The notes under the pieces: generated by a model
The model's input: the letters and a program-made list of their open reading frames with translations, nothing else
The model's database searches: none
Told to the model about the DNA's origin: nothing
Position numbers and translations under genes: made by a program
Source: Paraburkholderia sabiae
GTDB lineage: Bacteria; Pseudomonadota; Gammaproteobacteria; Burkholderiales; Burkholderiaceae
Assembly (NCBI RefSeq): GCF_030412785.1
Contig: NZ_CP125296.1
Span: forward strand, 2,232,001-2,296,000
Length of the DNA stretch: 64,000 bases
Direction: 5' to 3'
In this document: positions 9,059 through 17,321 of the stretch, piece after piece
Layout: every line of letters starts with the position of its first letter
Position numbering within the stretch: position 1 is the first letter of the stretch

Positions 9059-11725
9059 ATGTACGATCCTGCTCATTTCCTGCCTTCGTTTGTCTGGCGC
9101 GCCGATCGCGATGGGCTCGTGCGCTATGTCAACCCATGGGCGTCGCGCTACCTCGGCATCCCCGCCGAGCAGATCATCGGGCGCACGTGGCGGGATTTCG
9201 TGCATCCCGACGATATCAATTCCGTGCTCGACGCCGTTCGCACGATGGGCGATGGAAGCCTGTTGCGCAACGTCGACGTGCGCCTTCTGCGCGGCGATCG
9301 CGTGTTCCATTGGCACACGCTGCATCTGCAGGCGCAGCGCGACGAAAGCGGCCGCATCGGCGACACCGTCGGCGTGGCCACGGACATCCATCATTGCCGT
9401 CACGCGTGGGCGATGTACGAAGCGAGCGAGCGCAGGCTGAAGGCCGCGTTCCACGGCGCGCGGATGGGCGCATGGGAATGGGACATGAAGAACCGCGAGG
9501 TGCGCATGACCGAGCAACTCGCCGAGCTTTATTCGTTTCCGCCGGGCACCGAGGCAGTCGCGCTATCCGATCTGTGGAACCGGGTTGCGCCCGAGTACCG
9601 CGAGCCGTTTCAGCAGAAGGTCGAACGGGCGCTGCAGTGCGGCGGTCCCTTCGAATTCGATTTCGTGCTCGACAACGACACACACCCGGCGCGCTGGCTG
9701 CGCATGCGCGGCCACGCGGAATTCGACGGACAGGGCGAGCTTGCCCGCGTGCACGGCGTCACCTTCGATATTTCCCGGCAGCGCGCCGCCGAAGACAGCC
9801 TCATCCTGAGCGAGCGGCGTTACCGTGCCCTCGTCGAATCGACGGGCGCGCTCGTCTGGTCCGCGCATCCCGACGGAGAAATCCGTCCTGCCGATGAGCC
9901 GTGGGGAAAGTTCACGGGCGCGAATCCTGTGCGGCTCGAAAACTGGGGATGGCTCGATTTCGTTCATCCCGACGATCGCGAGGTCGCGCGCGAAGCATGG
10001 CTCGACGTTCTGCAGAAGGGCACGGCTGGCTCGATCACGTTTCGCATGCGTCGCTACGACGGCCGCTACCGGATGGTTCAGGCGCATGCCGCGCCGCTCT
10101 ACGACGAACATGGCACGTTGCAGGAGTGGTTCGGCACCACCACCGACGTCACTGCGCAACACGAAGCGCAAGCCGCAATAGAAGCACGCAGTCTGCGTCT
10201 TAACGTGGCGATGCAGGCAGCGGAAATTCATATCGTCGCGCTCGATGTCGCGTCGTGGACATTGTCCTTCGAAGTGGCGGGCGAACCGCAGGAACGCGAG
10301 ACGCTCGCCTACGAGGCCGCACTGTCGCGCGTGCATCCCGATGATCGTCCCGTGCTCGACCGTTATGTGCGCGAGCTTGCGGCGGGCGGCGATCCGGGCG
10401 CGCATTTCGAGTTCCGCGTGCAGAGCCCGGGCGGCGAGCAATGGATGGAAGGCAGCGCGTTGCTCCAGCGCGCCGCCGACGGCAAACCGCTGCGGCTCAT
10501 CGCAAGCGTGGTGGACATCACGGATCGCAAGCGCATGGAGCTGATGCTGCGCGAAACCGATCGCCGCAAGGACGAATTTCTCGCGATGCTCGCGCACGAA
10601 CTGCGCAATCCGCTCGCGCCGATCCGCACGGCGATCGCGCTGTTCGAGAAGCAGGACGGCATCGACCAGCGTTCCGCCGGTCTCATCAAACTGATGCGCA
10701 GACAGACGGAGCACATGACGCGCATCGTCGACGATCTGCTCGAAGTGTCGCGTATTACACAAGGCCGGATCGCCCTTCAACTCGAGCCGCTTCTGGTCGG
10801 CACGGCCGTGTATCACGCGGTCGAAGCAATGGCGGCATCCGTCGAGGCACGCGGACAGCACATGCACGTGGACGTGTCCGACGCGACGGCATGGGTGCGC
10901 GGCGACGCCACGCGCATTTCGCAGATCCTCGTGAACATCCTCAACAACGCGAGCAAATACACCCCTGAAAAAGGCAACATTTCGATCAGCGCGCGCGCCG
11001 ACGAGCAATCCGTCGAGATCGTAACGACTGACACGGGCACCGGCATTTCCGCCGAGCTTCTGCCCAAGGTGTTCGAACTGTTTTCGCAAGGCGAACGCAC
11101 GCTCGATCGTTCGAGCGGCGGTCTCGGCATCGGTCTCTCGCTAGTGAAAAAGCTGGTGGAGCTGCACGACGGCACGATCACCGTGCAAAGCGAAGGCGAA
11201 GGCCGTGGCACGACGGTGACGGTCCGGCTGCCGCGTCTGCATCATCACGAACGCCATTCGGCGCAGGTGTTGTCCGAGCCCGCCGCGAGCGCGAAGTCGA
11301 CCGCGTTGCGGCTACTGATCGTCGACGACAATCGCGACGCCGCCGATTCGCTCGCGATGTTGTGCGAACTGGAAGGCCATTCGACGCGCACCGCGTATTC
11401 CTCCGTCGAAGCGATCGAAGCGGCGGCGCAATTGCGCCCGGACGCCGCGCTGCTCGACATCGGCTTGCCCGACATCGACGGTTACGAGCTGGCGCGGCGG
11501 CTTCGCCCGAAGGACGAGACGCTGCCCTTTCTGATCGCGATCACAGGATACGGACAGGCCGAAGACCGGCTCAGGGCGCAGTCGGCGGGCTTCGACTATC
11601 ACTTCGTCAAGCCCGTCAACGCCGAAGGGCTGCTCAAGCTGCTGTCGTCATTGACCGCGCAGGAACCGGGCAGCCGAACCGGCGACGTCGCGCCGCAAGC
11701 GGCTGATCCAGACGCGATGACCTGA
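9059..11725 (+). CDS. PAS-rich hybrid sensor histidine kinase/response regulator
   Basis: This 888-residue cytoplasmic protein has no membrane segment. Four PAS-type domains fill residues 1 to about 500; recurrent FVHPDD or VHPDD motifs mark PAS ends and PAC starts. A HisKA domain follows with phospho-acceptor His about 513 in FLAMLAHELRNPLAP. The HATPase domain shows the N box ILVNILNNASKYTPEKG and the G boxes DTGTGI and GGLGIGLSLV. The C-terminal receiver has acidic pocket VDDN, phospho-acceptor Asp about 800 in LLDIGLPDIDGYELAR, and Lys in FVKPV. The ATG at 9059 is preceded by AGAAGGAG; an earlier in-frame GTG at 9038 overlaps that site and is less likely. It is the first gene of a three-gene operon with the KaiC-like ATPase. 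There is no DNA-binding output, so its receiver presumably acts through protein contact or phosphorelay. Confidence 0.93.
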   Translation: MYDPAHFLPSFVWRADRDGLVRYVNPWASRYLGIPAEQIIGRTWRDFVHPDDINSVLDAVRTMGDGSLLRNVDVRLLRGDRVFHWHTLHLQAQRDESGRIGDTVGVATDIHHCRHAWAMYEASERRLKAAFHGARMGAWEWDMKNREVRMTEQLAELYSFPPGTEAVALSDLWNRVAPEYREPFQQKVERALQCGGPFEFDFVLDNDTHPARWLRMRGHAEFDGQGELARVHGVTFDISRQRAAEDSLILSERRYRALVESTGALVWSAHPDGEIRPADEPWGKFTGANPVRLENWGWLDFVHPDDREVAREAWLDVLQKGTAGSITFRMRRYDGRYRMVQAHAAPLYDEHGTLQEWFGTTTDVTAQHEAQAAIEARSLRLNVAMQAAEIHIVALDVASWTLSFEVAGEPQERETLAYEAALSRVHPDDRPVLDRYVRELAAGGDPGAHFEFRVQSPGGEQWMEGSALLQRAADGKPLRLIASVVDITDRKRMELMLRETDRRKDEFLAMLAHELRNPLAPIRTAIALFEKQDGIDQRSAGLIKLMRRQTEHMTRIVDDLLEVSRITQGRIALQLEPLLVGTAVYHAVEAMAASVEARGQHMHVDVSDATAWVRGDATRISQILVNILNNASKYTPEKGNISISARADEQSVEIVTTDTGTGISAELLPKVFELFSQGERTLDRSSGGLGIGLSLVKKLVELHDGTITVQSEGEGRGTTVTVRLPRLHHHERHSAQVLSEPAASAKSTALRLLIVDDNRDAADSLAMLCELEGHSTRTAYSSVEAIEAAAQLRPDAALLDIGLPDIDGYELARRLRPKDETLPFLIAITGYGQAEDRLRAQSAGFDYHFVKPVNAEGLLKLLSSLTAQEPGSRTGDVAPQAADPDAMT

Positions 11726-11765
11726 TTGGCATAAAGCTTGCTCCATCTACCGCGCCATCACTTAC

Positions 11766-13292
11766 ATGAACTGGAACATGTCGCAAGCCGATCTCACACG
11801 TAACCTCGACGATGCCGCGCCTCCCCGCATATCGACGGGCGTGCCGGGCCTCGACGATGTGTTGAACGGTGGTCTCGTTGCCAACCGGGTGTACCTGATA
11901 GAAGGCGTGCCCGGTGCCGGAAAAACTACTCTGGGTCTGCATTTCCTTCTCGAAGGGATGCGGCGCGGCGAGCCGGGGCTGTACATCACATTGTCCGAAA
12001 CGGCCGCCGAACTGCGCGCCGTCGCCGCGTCTCACCACTGGTCGCTGGATGGCTTGCCCATCCACGAGCTCGTCAGCACGGAAGGGCTGGCCGCCGAAGC
12101 CGGGCAGTCGATCCTGCATCCCTCCGAAGTGGAACTCGGGGAGACCATCGACGAAGTCCGGCGCGTGGTGCTCAGCATCAATCCGCGCCGCGTGGTGTTC
12201 GACAGCCTGTCCGAACTGCGTCTGCTCGCCCAGGATGCGCTGAAATACCGGCGTCAGGTGCTGGCCCTGAAGCAGTTTTTTTCGACGCTCGGCTGCACGT
12301 TGTGGTTGCTCGACGATAAAACGTCGCAGCCCGGCGATCTGCAACTTCACAGCATCACGCACGGCGTGATCGATCTCGATCAGACCGTGCCGGCGTATGG
12401 CGTCGAACAGCGCAGGCTGCGCATCGTCAAGATGCGCGGCATCAAGTTCGCCGGGGGCTATCACGACTTCAGGCTCGACACGGGCGGCGTCACTGTCTAT
12501 CCGCGCCTCGTTGCCGCGATCCATCGCCGGGATTTCAATCCTTCCGCGCAATCGACGGGCGTGCCCGAACTGGACGCGCTGCTGGGCGGCGGCCTGACGC
12601 CCGGCACCAACACGTTGCTGGTCGGGCCAGCCGGCGCCGGCAAGACGACGACCGCGATACGTTGCGCGCTGAGTGCGCTGGAGCGCGGCGAGAGCGTCAA
12701 GTACCTGTTGTTCGATGAAACGCTTGGCATTCTGCTGTCGAGATGCAGGCAACTGGACATGGCTCTCGACAGCTACATCGAGAACGGCCAGTTGATGCTT
12801 CAGCAGATCGATCCTGCGGAGATGTCGCCCGGCCAGTTTTCGACGCTCGTGCGGGACGGGGTCGAGAACGCGGGCGTGTCGATGGTTGTCATCGACAGCC
12901 TCAACGCGTACATGCAGGCGATGCCGGGCCATCGCTACCTGCTGCTGCAAATGCATGAACTCCTCGCGTATCTCAACCAGCAAGGCATCACGACGCTGAT
13001 GGTGCTCGGACAGCACGGGCTCATCGGCAACGTCGCGTCGGATATCGACCTCAGCTATCTGAGCGATGCGCTCCTCGTATTCCGATTCTTCGAAAGCGCG
13101 GGCGAAGTGCTCTCGGCGCTGTCGGTGCTGAAGAGCCGCACGGGTACGCACGAACGCACGATACGCGAGTTCCGCGTCGGCCCTGGCGGCTTGCGTCTCG
13201 GATCGCCGCTGAAGGACTTCGAAGGCGTGCTCGCCGGATTGCCGACTTACCGCGGTCGCCAGGCGCTGCTGAGCGAACGGCCGCACGAATAA
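11766..13292 (+). CDS. KaiC-like double RecA-domain ATPase
   Basis: This 508-residue protein has two tandem KaiC/RecA domains, about residues 15-250 and 258-500. Walker A motifs are GVPGAGKTT (47-55) and GPAGAGKTT (287-295); Walker B strands end VVFDS (143-147) and VVIDS (374-378). The catalytic Glu pair of KaiC is S77-E78 in the first domain and D317-E318 in the second. The C-terminus has LKSRTGTHERTIREFRVGP, the KaiC arginine-finger and C-terminal region. By hand alignment, the cyanobacterial phosphorylation pair Ser431/Thr432 corresponds to S430-Y431. No kaiA or kaiB is present in the window. It sits between two hybrid kinases, 40 bases after the first and 10 before the second, so it is probably a partner or hub of their signalling. 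A clock role is not implied. Confidence 0.93.
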   Translation: MNWNMSQADLTRNLDDAAPPRISTGVPGLDDVLNGGLVANRVYLIEGVPGAGKTTLGLHFLLEGMRRGEPGLYITLSETAAELRAVAASHHWSLDGLPIHELVSTEGLAAEAGQSILHPSEVELGETIDEVRRVVLSINPRRVVFDSLSELRLLAQDALKYRRQVLALKQFFSTLGCTLWLLDDKTSQPGDLQLHSITHGVIDLDQTVPAYGVEQRRLRIVKMRGIKFAGGYHDFRLDTGGVTVYPRLVAAIHRRDFNPSAQSTGVPELDALLGGGLTPGTNTLLVGPAGAGKTTTAIRCALSALERGESVKYLLFDETLGILLSRCRQLDMALDSYIENGQLMLQQIDPAEMSPGQFSTLVRDGVENAGVSMVVIDSLNAYMQAMPGHRYLLLQMHELLAYLNQQGITTLMVLGQHGLIGNVASDIDLSYLSDALLVFRFFESAGEVLSALSVLKSRTGTHERTIREFRVGPGGLRLGSPLKDFEGVLAGLPTYRGRQALLSERPHE

Positions 13293-13302
13293 GGGGGCGT
13301 GT

Positions 13303-14910
13303 TTGGAGGAACGGATTCTTATCGTTGCGCCCCGCGGGCGAGACGCACAGGTTGTCGAGCACGTGCTTTCCTGTGAAGGCATGGCGTGTATCGTTTGTCA
13401 GGACGTCGGGCGCATGGTCGAGTCGCTCAATCAGGGCGCGGCGTGCGCGCTGATAGCGGATGAAGCGCTCGATTCACGCGCGTTGCAATGGGTCGCCGAG
13501 TGGTTGAGCGTGCAGCCGCCGTGGTCCGATTTCCCGTTCATCCTGCTCGGCGGCAACGGCAGAAAAGGCACGCTGCCGACGGAAGGCCGCCGCATGGAAG
13601 TGCTCGGCAACGTCATCCTGATCGAGCGGCCGATGAGCGGTGAGGCGCTGGTGAGCGCAGCGCGCGGCGCGTTGAGAGCGAGGCGACGCCAGTATCAGGC
13701 ACGCGCGATGATTGCCGAACGCGCCGCAGCCAATGCCCGGCTGCTCAGCGCCGCTCGTCAGAAAGACGAGTTTCTGGCGATGCTCGCGCATGAGTTGCGC
13801 AATCCACTCGCGCCGATCCGCAATGCTGCCGAAGCCATCCGCATGGCAGACGAGACGCTTCCGCCACGCGTGCGCTGGGCGCGCGAAATGATCGAACGGC
13901 AGAGCCGTCATCTGGCGGGATTGCTCGAAGATCTGCTCGACGTGTCGCGCATCACGACGGGGAAAGTCACGCTGAAATGCGTGCCGATCGAACTCGGTTC
14001 GATCCTGACGGCAGCCGTCGACGCAGCCACGCCTTCCATCGAGGCCCGACATCATTCTCTGAACATGATGCTGCCGCAGGAAGTCGTCTATCTGAATGCC
14101 GACCCGACGCGTATGGCGCAGGTATTCGGCAATCTTCTCGACAACGCCGCGAAATACACATCCGATGGCGGCGCGATAGAAATCAATGCGACGGCCGACT
14201 CGGAGCAGGTCGTCGTGTCGGTCAAAGATAACGGCACGGGTATTTCGCCGGAAGAACTGCCTGAGATATTCGAATTGTTTTCACAGTCCAATCGCGCGCT
14301 GGATCGTGCGCAAGGCGGCTTGGGTATCGGACTCTCCGTCGTGAGATCGCTGGTGGATATGCACGGCGGTTCAGTCGAAGCGCAAAGCGGCGGTCTCGGA
14401 CTCGGGACGCAGATGATCGTCACGTTGCCTGTCGTGCAGGCTCCATCAGCCGTCACCGATCCACCCGTTCACGCGCCGCCGATTGCGCAGCGCGGACTGC
14501 ATGTCCTGGTTGTCGACGACAACATCGATGCAGCCGAGTCGCTCGCGGCATTATTGGAAATGACGGGGCATCATGTGCGCACAGCGGTAGACGGACTCGG
14601 CGCGCTAAAGGAGTGCCAGAGCGAAGCGCCCGATGTCGTGCTGCTGGATATCGGACTGCCCGGCATGGACGGCTATGAAACCGCGCGCCGTCTGAAGGCG
14701 ATGCCGTCTTTGTCGGATGCCATTCTGATTGCGACGACAGGATACGGTCAGGCCGACGATGTCGCGCGCTCGAAAGAAGCGGGCTTCGATTATCACTTCG
14801 TCAAACCCGTCGAGCCCGACACGCTCATCGCACTGCTCGACGGCTTGCGAAACGCCGGCTCGTCGATGCATGACTCATCGCTCCCCGATATGACTCCGCG
14901 TGTGACCTGA
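13303..14910 (+). CDS. hybrid histidine kinase with degenerate N-terminal receiver
   Basis: This 535-residue cytoplasmic protein starts at TTG with AAGGGGG five to six bases upstream, only 10 bases after the KaiC-like gene. Residues 1-125 look like a receiver-type fold (MEERILIVAPRGRDAQVVEH, then ALIADEAL) without the paired acidic residues after the first strand. A short helical linker leads to HisKA with His about 163 in FLAMLAHELRNPLAP, then HATPase (N box FGNLLDNAAKYTSDGG, G boxes DNGTGI and GGLGIGLSVV). A full receiver follows (VVDDN, Asp about 449 in LLDIGLPGMDGYETARRL, Lys in FVKPV). The kinase core and receiver closely resemble those of the first kinase in the operon, suggesting duplication. 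The output is unknown. Confidence 0.9.
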   Translation: MEERILIVAPRGRDAQVVEHVLSCEGMACIVCQDVGRMVESLNQGAACALIADEALDSRALQWVAEWLSVQPPWSDFPFILLGGNGRKGTLPTEGRRMEVLGNVILIERPMSGEALVSAARGALRARRRQYQARAMIAERAAANARLLSAARQKDEFLAMLAHELRNPLAPIRNAAEAIRMADETLPPRVRWAREMIERQSRHLAGLLEDLLDVSRITTGKVTLKCVPIELGSILTAAVDAATPSIEARHHSLNMMLPQEVVYLNADPTRMAQVFGNLLDNAAKYTSDGGAIEINATADSEQVVVSVKDNGTGISPEELPEIFELFSQSNRALDRAQGGLGIGLSVVRSLVDMHGGSVEAQSGGLGLGTQMIVTLPVVQAPSAVTDPPVHAPPIAQRGLHVLVVDDNIDAAESLAALLEMTGHHVRTAVDGLGALKECQSEAPDVVLLDIGLPGMDGYETARRLKAMPSLSDAILIATTGYGQADDVARSKEAGFDYHFVKPVEPDTLIALLDGLRNAGSSMHDSSLPDMTPRVT

Positions 14911-15144
14911 ATGCCCTCATTACACGCCTTGCATAGCAATGAGATCGCTTCTCACACGAGATTCGCCTTTAGGTTTTGCCCACGACAAGTAACTACTTCT
15001 GCATTTGATTCGCTATGCGATGTAATTATTAACCATTTATTTAGCCACGTTCGTTTCCTAACATAGCGCCCTGTTCCACTGCGGCAATATCGCCCCAACC
15101 CCGCGCTGAGATAGCGCGGAAGGTCGAACTGCCGGGGACTTTCG

Positions 15145-16107
15145 ATGAATACCGTTGGCGCGAATCAGGGAGCGAATGGCCGCTCCGTTTCAACGAAGCA
15201 CGTAGCAATCGTACTGTCGGAAGGCTGCGATCTGCTCGGCGTGAGCACACTCGCCGAATCGCTCGAATATGCGGGCGGTCTGTCGAATTCGAAGCATGCG
15301 GAGAGCGTTTTATATGAAACGCATTATCTGTCTGCAGCGGGTGGATATGTCCGATGCGCTTTTTCCATTTCCGTTTCGACACGTTCTCTTGAAGACGCGC
15401 TCGATCAACGGTTCGAGCACGTACTCATCGCAAGCACACCACGGCAAAGCAACCCGCCGTTCGAAGTCGTGCACGCGCCGTGGCTCCAGCGGATGCAGAG
15501 TCGCGGCGCGACCATTGCGTTTCTGTCGGCTTTCGCGGACGGCAGCAGCACGACGACGACAAAGAACCGCACCGTACCCGTTCTTCGCGCGGTGTTCGAT
15601 ATCGTCCGGCTGAATCTCGGCGATGAACTCGCGCTGCAGGCAGTGCGTCTTTCGACAGGCGAACTCGATCTTCCCGCGTTGCTCGATACGGCAAGAACCC
15701 CCGCCGACAAAGTGCACTTCGCGACACGGTGGATCAGGGACAACTGCCAGCGCGAGCTGACCGTTACCGACATTGCCGAAGCATCGGCCGTCAGCGAGCG
15801 CACTCTGCTGCGCTACTTCCAGACATACAAGGGCACCTCTCCCGCCGAATACCTGCAGCAGGTGCGACTCGAAGCAGCGTGTCGCCTGCTCGTCACGACG
15901 ACGCTGCCCGCCGACAAGATCGCGCGGCGCGTCGGGTTCAACAGTGGCGATCGCCTGGGCAAGGTCCTGCGTCGCGTCACCGGTATGTCTCCGACCGAAT
16001 ATCGTGCGGCCGCTCTCATGCAGTCGGGAAATGCCGATCTGCAAGACGTTTGCGTCCGTGACGCAGGTTCTCAACAGGCCATTGCCGTAGAGGCTTCAGC
16101 GACATAA
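15145..16107 (+). CDS. GlxA family transcriptional regulator (DJ-1-like + AraC HTH)
   Basis: This 320-residue protein has an N-terminal DJ-1/PfpI-like amidotransferase fold (residues about 10-190, beginning KHVAIVLSEGCDLLGVSTLA) and a C-terminal AraC/XylS double helix-turn-helix (about 210-300). The latter contains LTVTDIAEASAVSERTLLRY, then SPAEYLQQVRLEAACRLL and the second-helix signature GFNSGDRLGKVLRRVTGMSP. The family typically senses amino-acid or quaternary-amine signals, and no catalytic Cys is evident in the DJ-1 part. GGGGA lies six bases before the ATG. The upstream 234-base gap is AT-richer and probably holds its promoter. The lipoprotein gene follows 69 bases downstream; a direct target is not obvious. 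Confidence 0.88.
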   Translation: MNTVGANQGANGRSVSTKHVAIVLSEGCDLLGVSTLAESLEYAGGLSNSKHAESVLYETHYLSAAGGYVRCAFSISVSTRSLEDALDQRFEHVLIASTPRQSNPPFEVVHAPWLQRMQSRGATIAFLSAFADGSSTTTTKNRTVPVLRAVFDIVRLNLGDELALQAVRLSTGELDLPALLDTARTPADKVHFATRWIRDNCQRELTVTDIAEASAVSERTLLRYFQTYKGTSPAEYLQQVRLEAACRLLVTTTLPADKIARRVGFNSGDRLGKVLRRVTGMSPTEYRAAALMQSGNADLQDVCVRDAGSQQAIAVEASAT

Positions 16108-16108
16108 A

Positions 16109-16138
16109 CGCTGGAGTCATCGCAAGCCGGCTCCAGCG
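16109..16138 (+). terminator. stem-loop after GlxA-type regulator
   Basis: Arms CGCTGGAG and CTCCAGCG enclose a 14-base loop directly after the stop codon at 16107. No T-run follows, so termination would be weak or Rho-assisted. Confidence 0.45.
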
Positions 16139-16176
16139 CATAAACACAAAAAATCGATCACTCAGGGACAAAAAAA

Positions 16177-17265
16177 ATGAAATCGAATCTGATCATACTG
16201 GCCGCCATTTCTCTCGCAGCGTGTGGCGGCGGCGGAGGCGGCAATAGCAGCACGGGCACGGCGTCCGCCGCGCCCGCTACGCACACGTGTACGGGCGGGC
16301 CGTTCACGACGGACGCCACACAAGCCTGTACCGATGCGAGCGGCAAAGTCGTGACGGCATACGTCTATGCACTGCCCGTCACGATCATTCCGGACGGCAC
16401 GGTCATTTCCGCGGACACGACATGGAGTGCGAGCGGTTCGCCGTACTTCATCGCAGGCACCGTGCGGGTCGCAAAAGGCGTCACGCTCACGGTCGCGGAC
16501 AACACCATCGTCGAGGGACTCAAGCCTTTGCCTTGCACATCCGACTGCATCGGCCAGATTCCGACGAAAGGCATCGTCAACGTGGCGGGAGGCATGAATG
16601 TCGGCGGCAGCAATCAGGCGCAATTGCTTGGCGTGACCGTCAGCAATATCGACAGTCAAAGCGGCGGCGGAACCGTCAACATTCAGCACACGCATCTGGA
16701 AGACGCGTTCATCCAGATCAGCAATGCAGCGCCTTTCTCGATGACCTATAGCCAGGCCTATCGCATGAACGTGACGCCCATCGTTCGCGCAGGTTCGACG
16801 ACTTATCAGGCGGGCACGAACGGCTATCCGAGCTTCAGCAACGCGACGCTCAAGTTCAATACCTTCGTCGACTCCGCGGCCTTTGCGTTCGATCCTTCCG
16901 TGATCATGCAGAACAATCTGTTCGTCAACATGGTCGATCCGCTCGTGCTGATCAATGCGTTCCCGAGCGGGCAGCCGACAGGCATCGCGCGAAACAACTC
17001 GTTTCTCTTCAAGCAGGGTTCGCCGAATCCGAACCGGACCGTCATCGAATCGCACGGCACGTACGATGCGTCCGCCGTTCACACGCTGGACTTCTCGAAC
17101 AATTTCTGGGGCATCACGGACAACGGTACGATCCAGGGGCGTGTCCGGGACAGCACGAATACGAGCAATCCGCGGCTGCCGAACGTGATCAACTACGCGC
17201 CCACGGCGACGAGCCCCGATCCCGCAACGCCCGCCGATCCTCAGAGCGGAACGCCCAACGTCTGA
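16177..17265 (+). CDS. lipoprotein with parallel beta-helix-like repeats, function unknown
   Basis: This 362-residue protein begins MKSNLIILAAISLAACGGGG: a lipoprotein signal peptide with lipobox LAAC, then a poly-Gly linker typical of burkholderial surface lipoproteins. The body is rich in Asn, Thr, Ser and Gly and reads as short repeating strands (for example AKGVTLTVADNTIVEG, NVGGSNQAQLLGVTVSNIDS), suggesting a right-handed parallel beta-helix like those of carbohydrate-active or adhesive surface proteins. Two Cys in PLPCTSDC may form a disulfide. No catalytic motif was recognised. Downstream it converges with the ABC exporter gene. Confidence 0.8.
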   Translation: MKSNLIILAAISLAACGGGGGGNSSTGTASAAPATHTCTGGPFTTDATQACTDASGKVVTAYVYALPVTIIPDGTVISADTTWSASGSPYFIAGTVRVAKGVTLTVADNTIVEGLKPLPCTSDCIGQIPTKGIVNVAGGMNVGGSNQAQLLGVTVSNIDSQSGGGTVNIQHTHLEDAFIQISNAAPFSMTYSQAYRMNVTPIVRAGSTTYQAGTNGYPSFSNATLKFNTFVDSAAFAFDPSVIMQNNLFVNMVDPLVLINAFPSGQPTGIARNNSFLFKQGSPNPNRTVIESHGTYDASAVHTLDFSNNFWGITDNGTIQGRVRDSTNTSNPRLPNVINYAPTATSPDPATPADPQSGTPNV

Positions 17266-17283
17266 GTCGTCTGACGTAGCAAG

Positions 17284-17321
17284 CGCTCACGCCTGCATGC
17301 GGCGCTCACGCCTGCATGCGG
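17284..17321. repeat. perfect 19-bp tandem duplication at the ABC gene 3' end
   Basis: Two identical adjacent 19-base units (cgctcacgcctgcatgcgg) span the stop codon of the ABC exporter gene. The unit outside the gene repeats the codons for its last residues (RRMQA and stop), so a slipped duplication left a spare copy of the C-terminus behind the stop. Confidence 0.9.

Noticed and set aside
9563..11089. 508-codon open frame opposite the first hybrid kinase
   Set aside because: Long antisense frames are common in high-GC DNA; the sense strand carries PAS, HisKA and HATPase motifs throughout.
11634..13382. 582-codon open frame opposite the KaiC-like gene
   Set aside because: No recognisable motif; both Walker A sites lie on the sense strand.
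9059..14910. A circadian clock like that of cyanobacteria
   Set aside because: No KaiA or KaiB gene, and the Thr of the phosphorylation pair is replaced; only a KaiC-like signalling role is supported.
15001..15030. Possible fourth copy of the GATTCGCT operator motif before the GlxA-type gene
   Set aside because: Only the eight-base core is present; CACAAAA and the A(T/C)TTTT element are missing at the required spacing.
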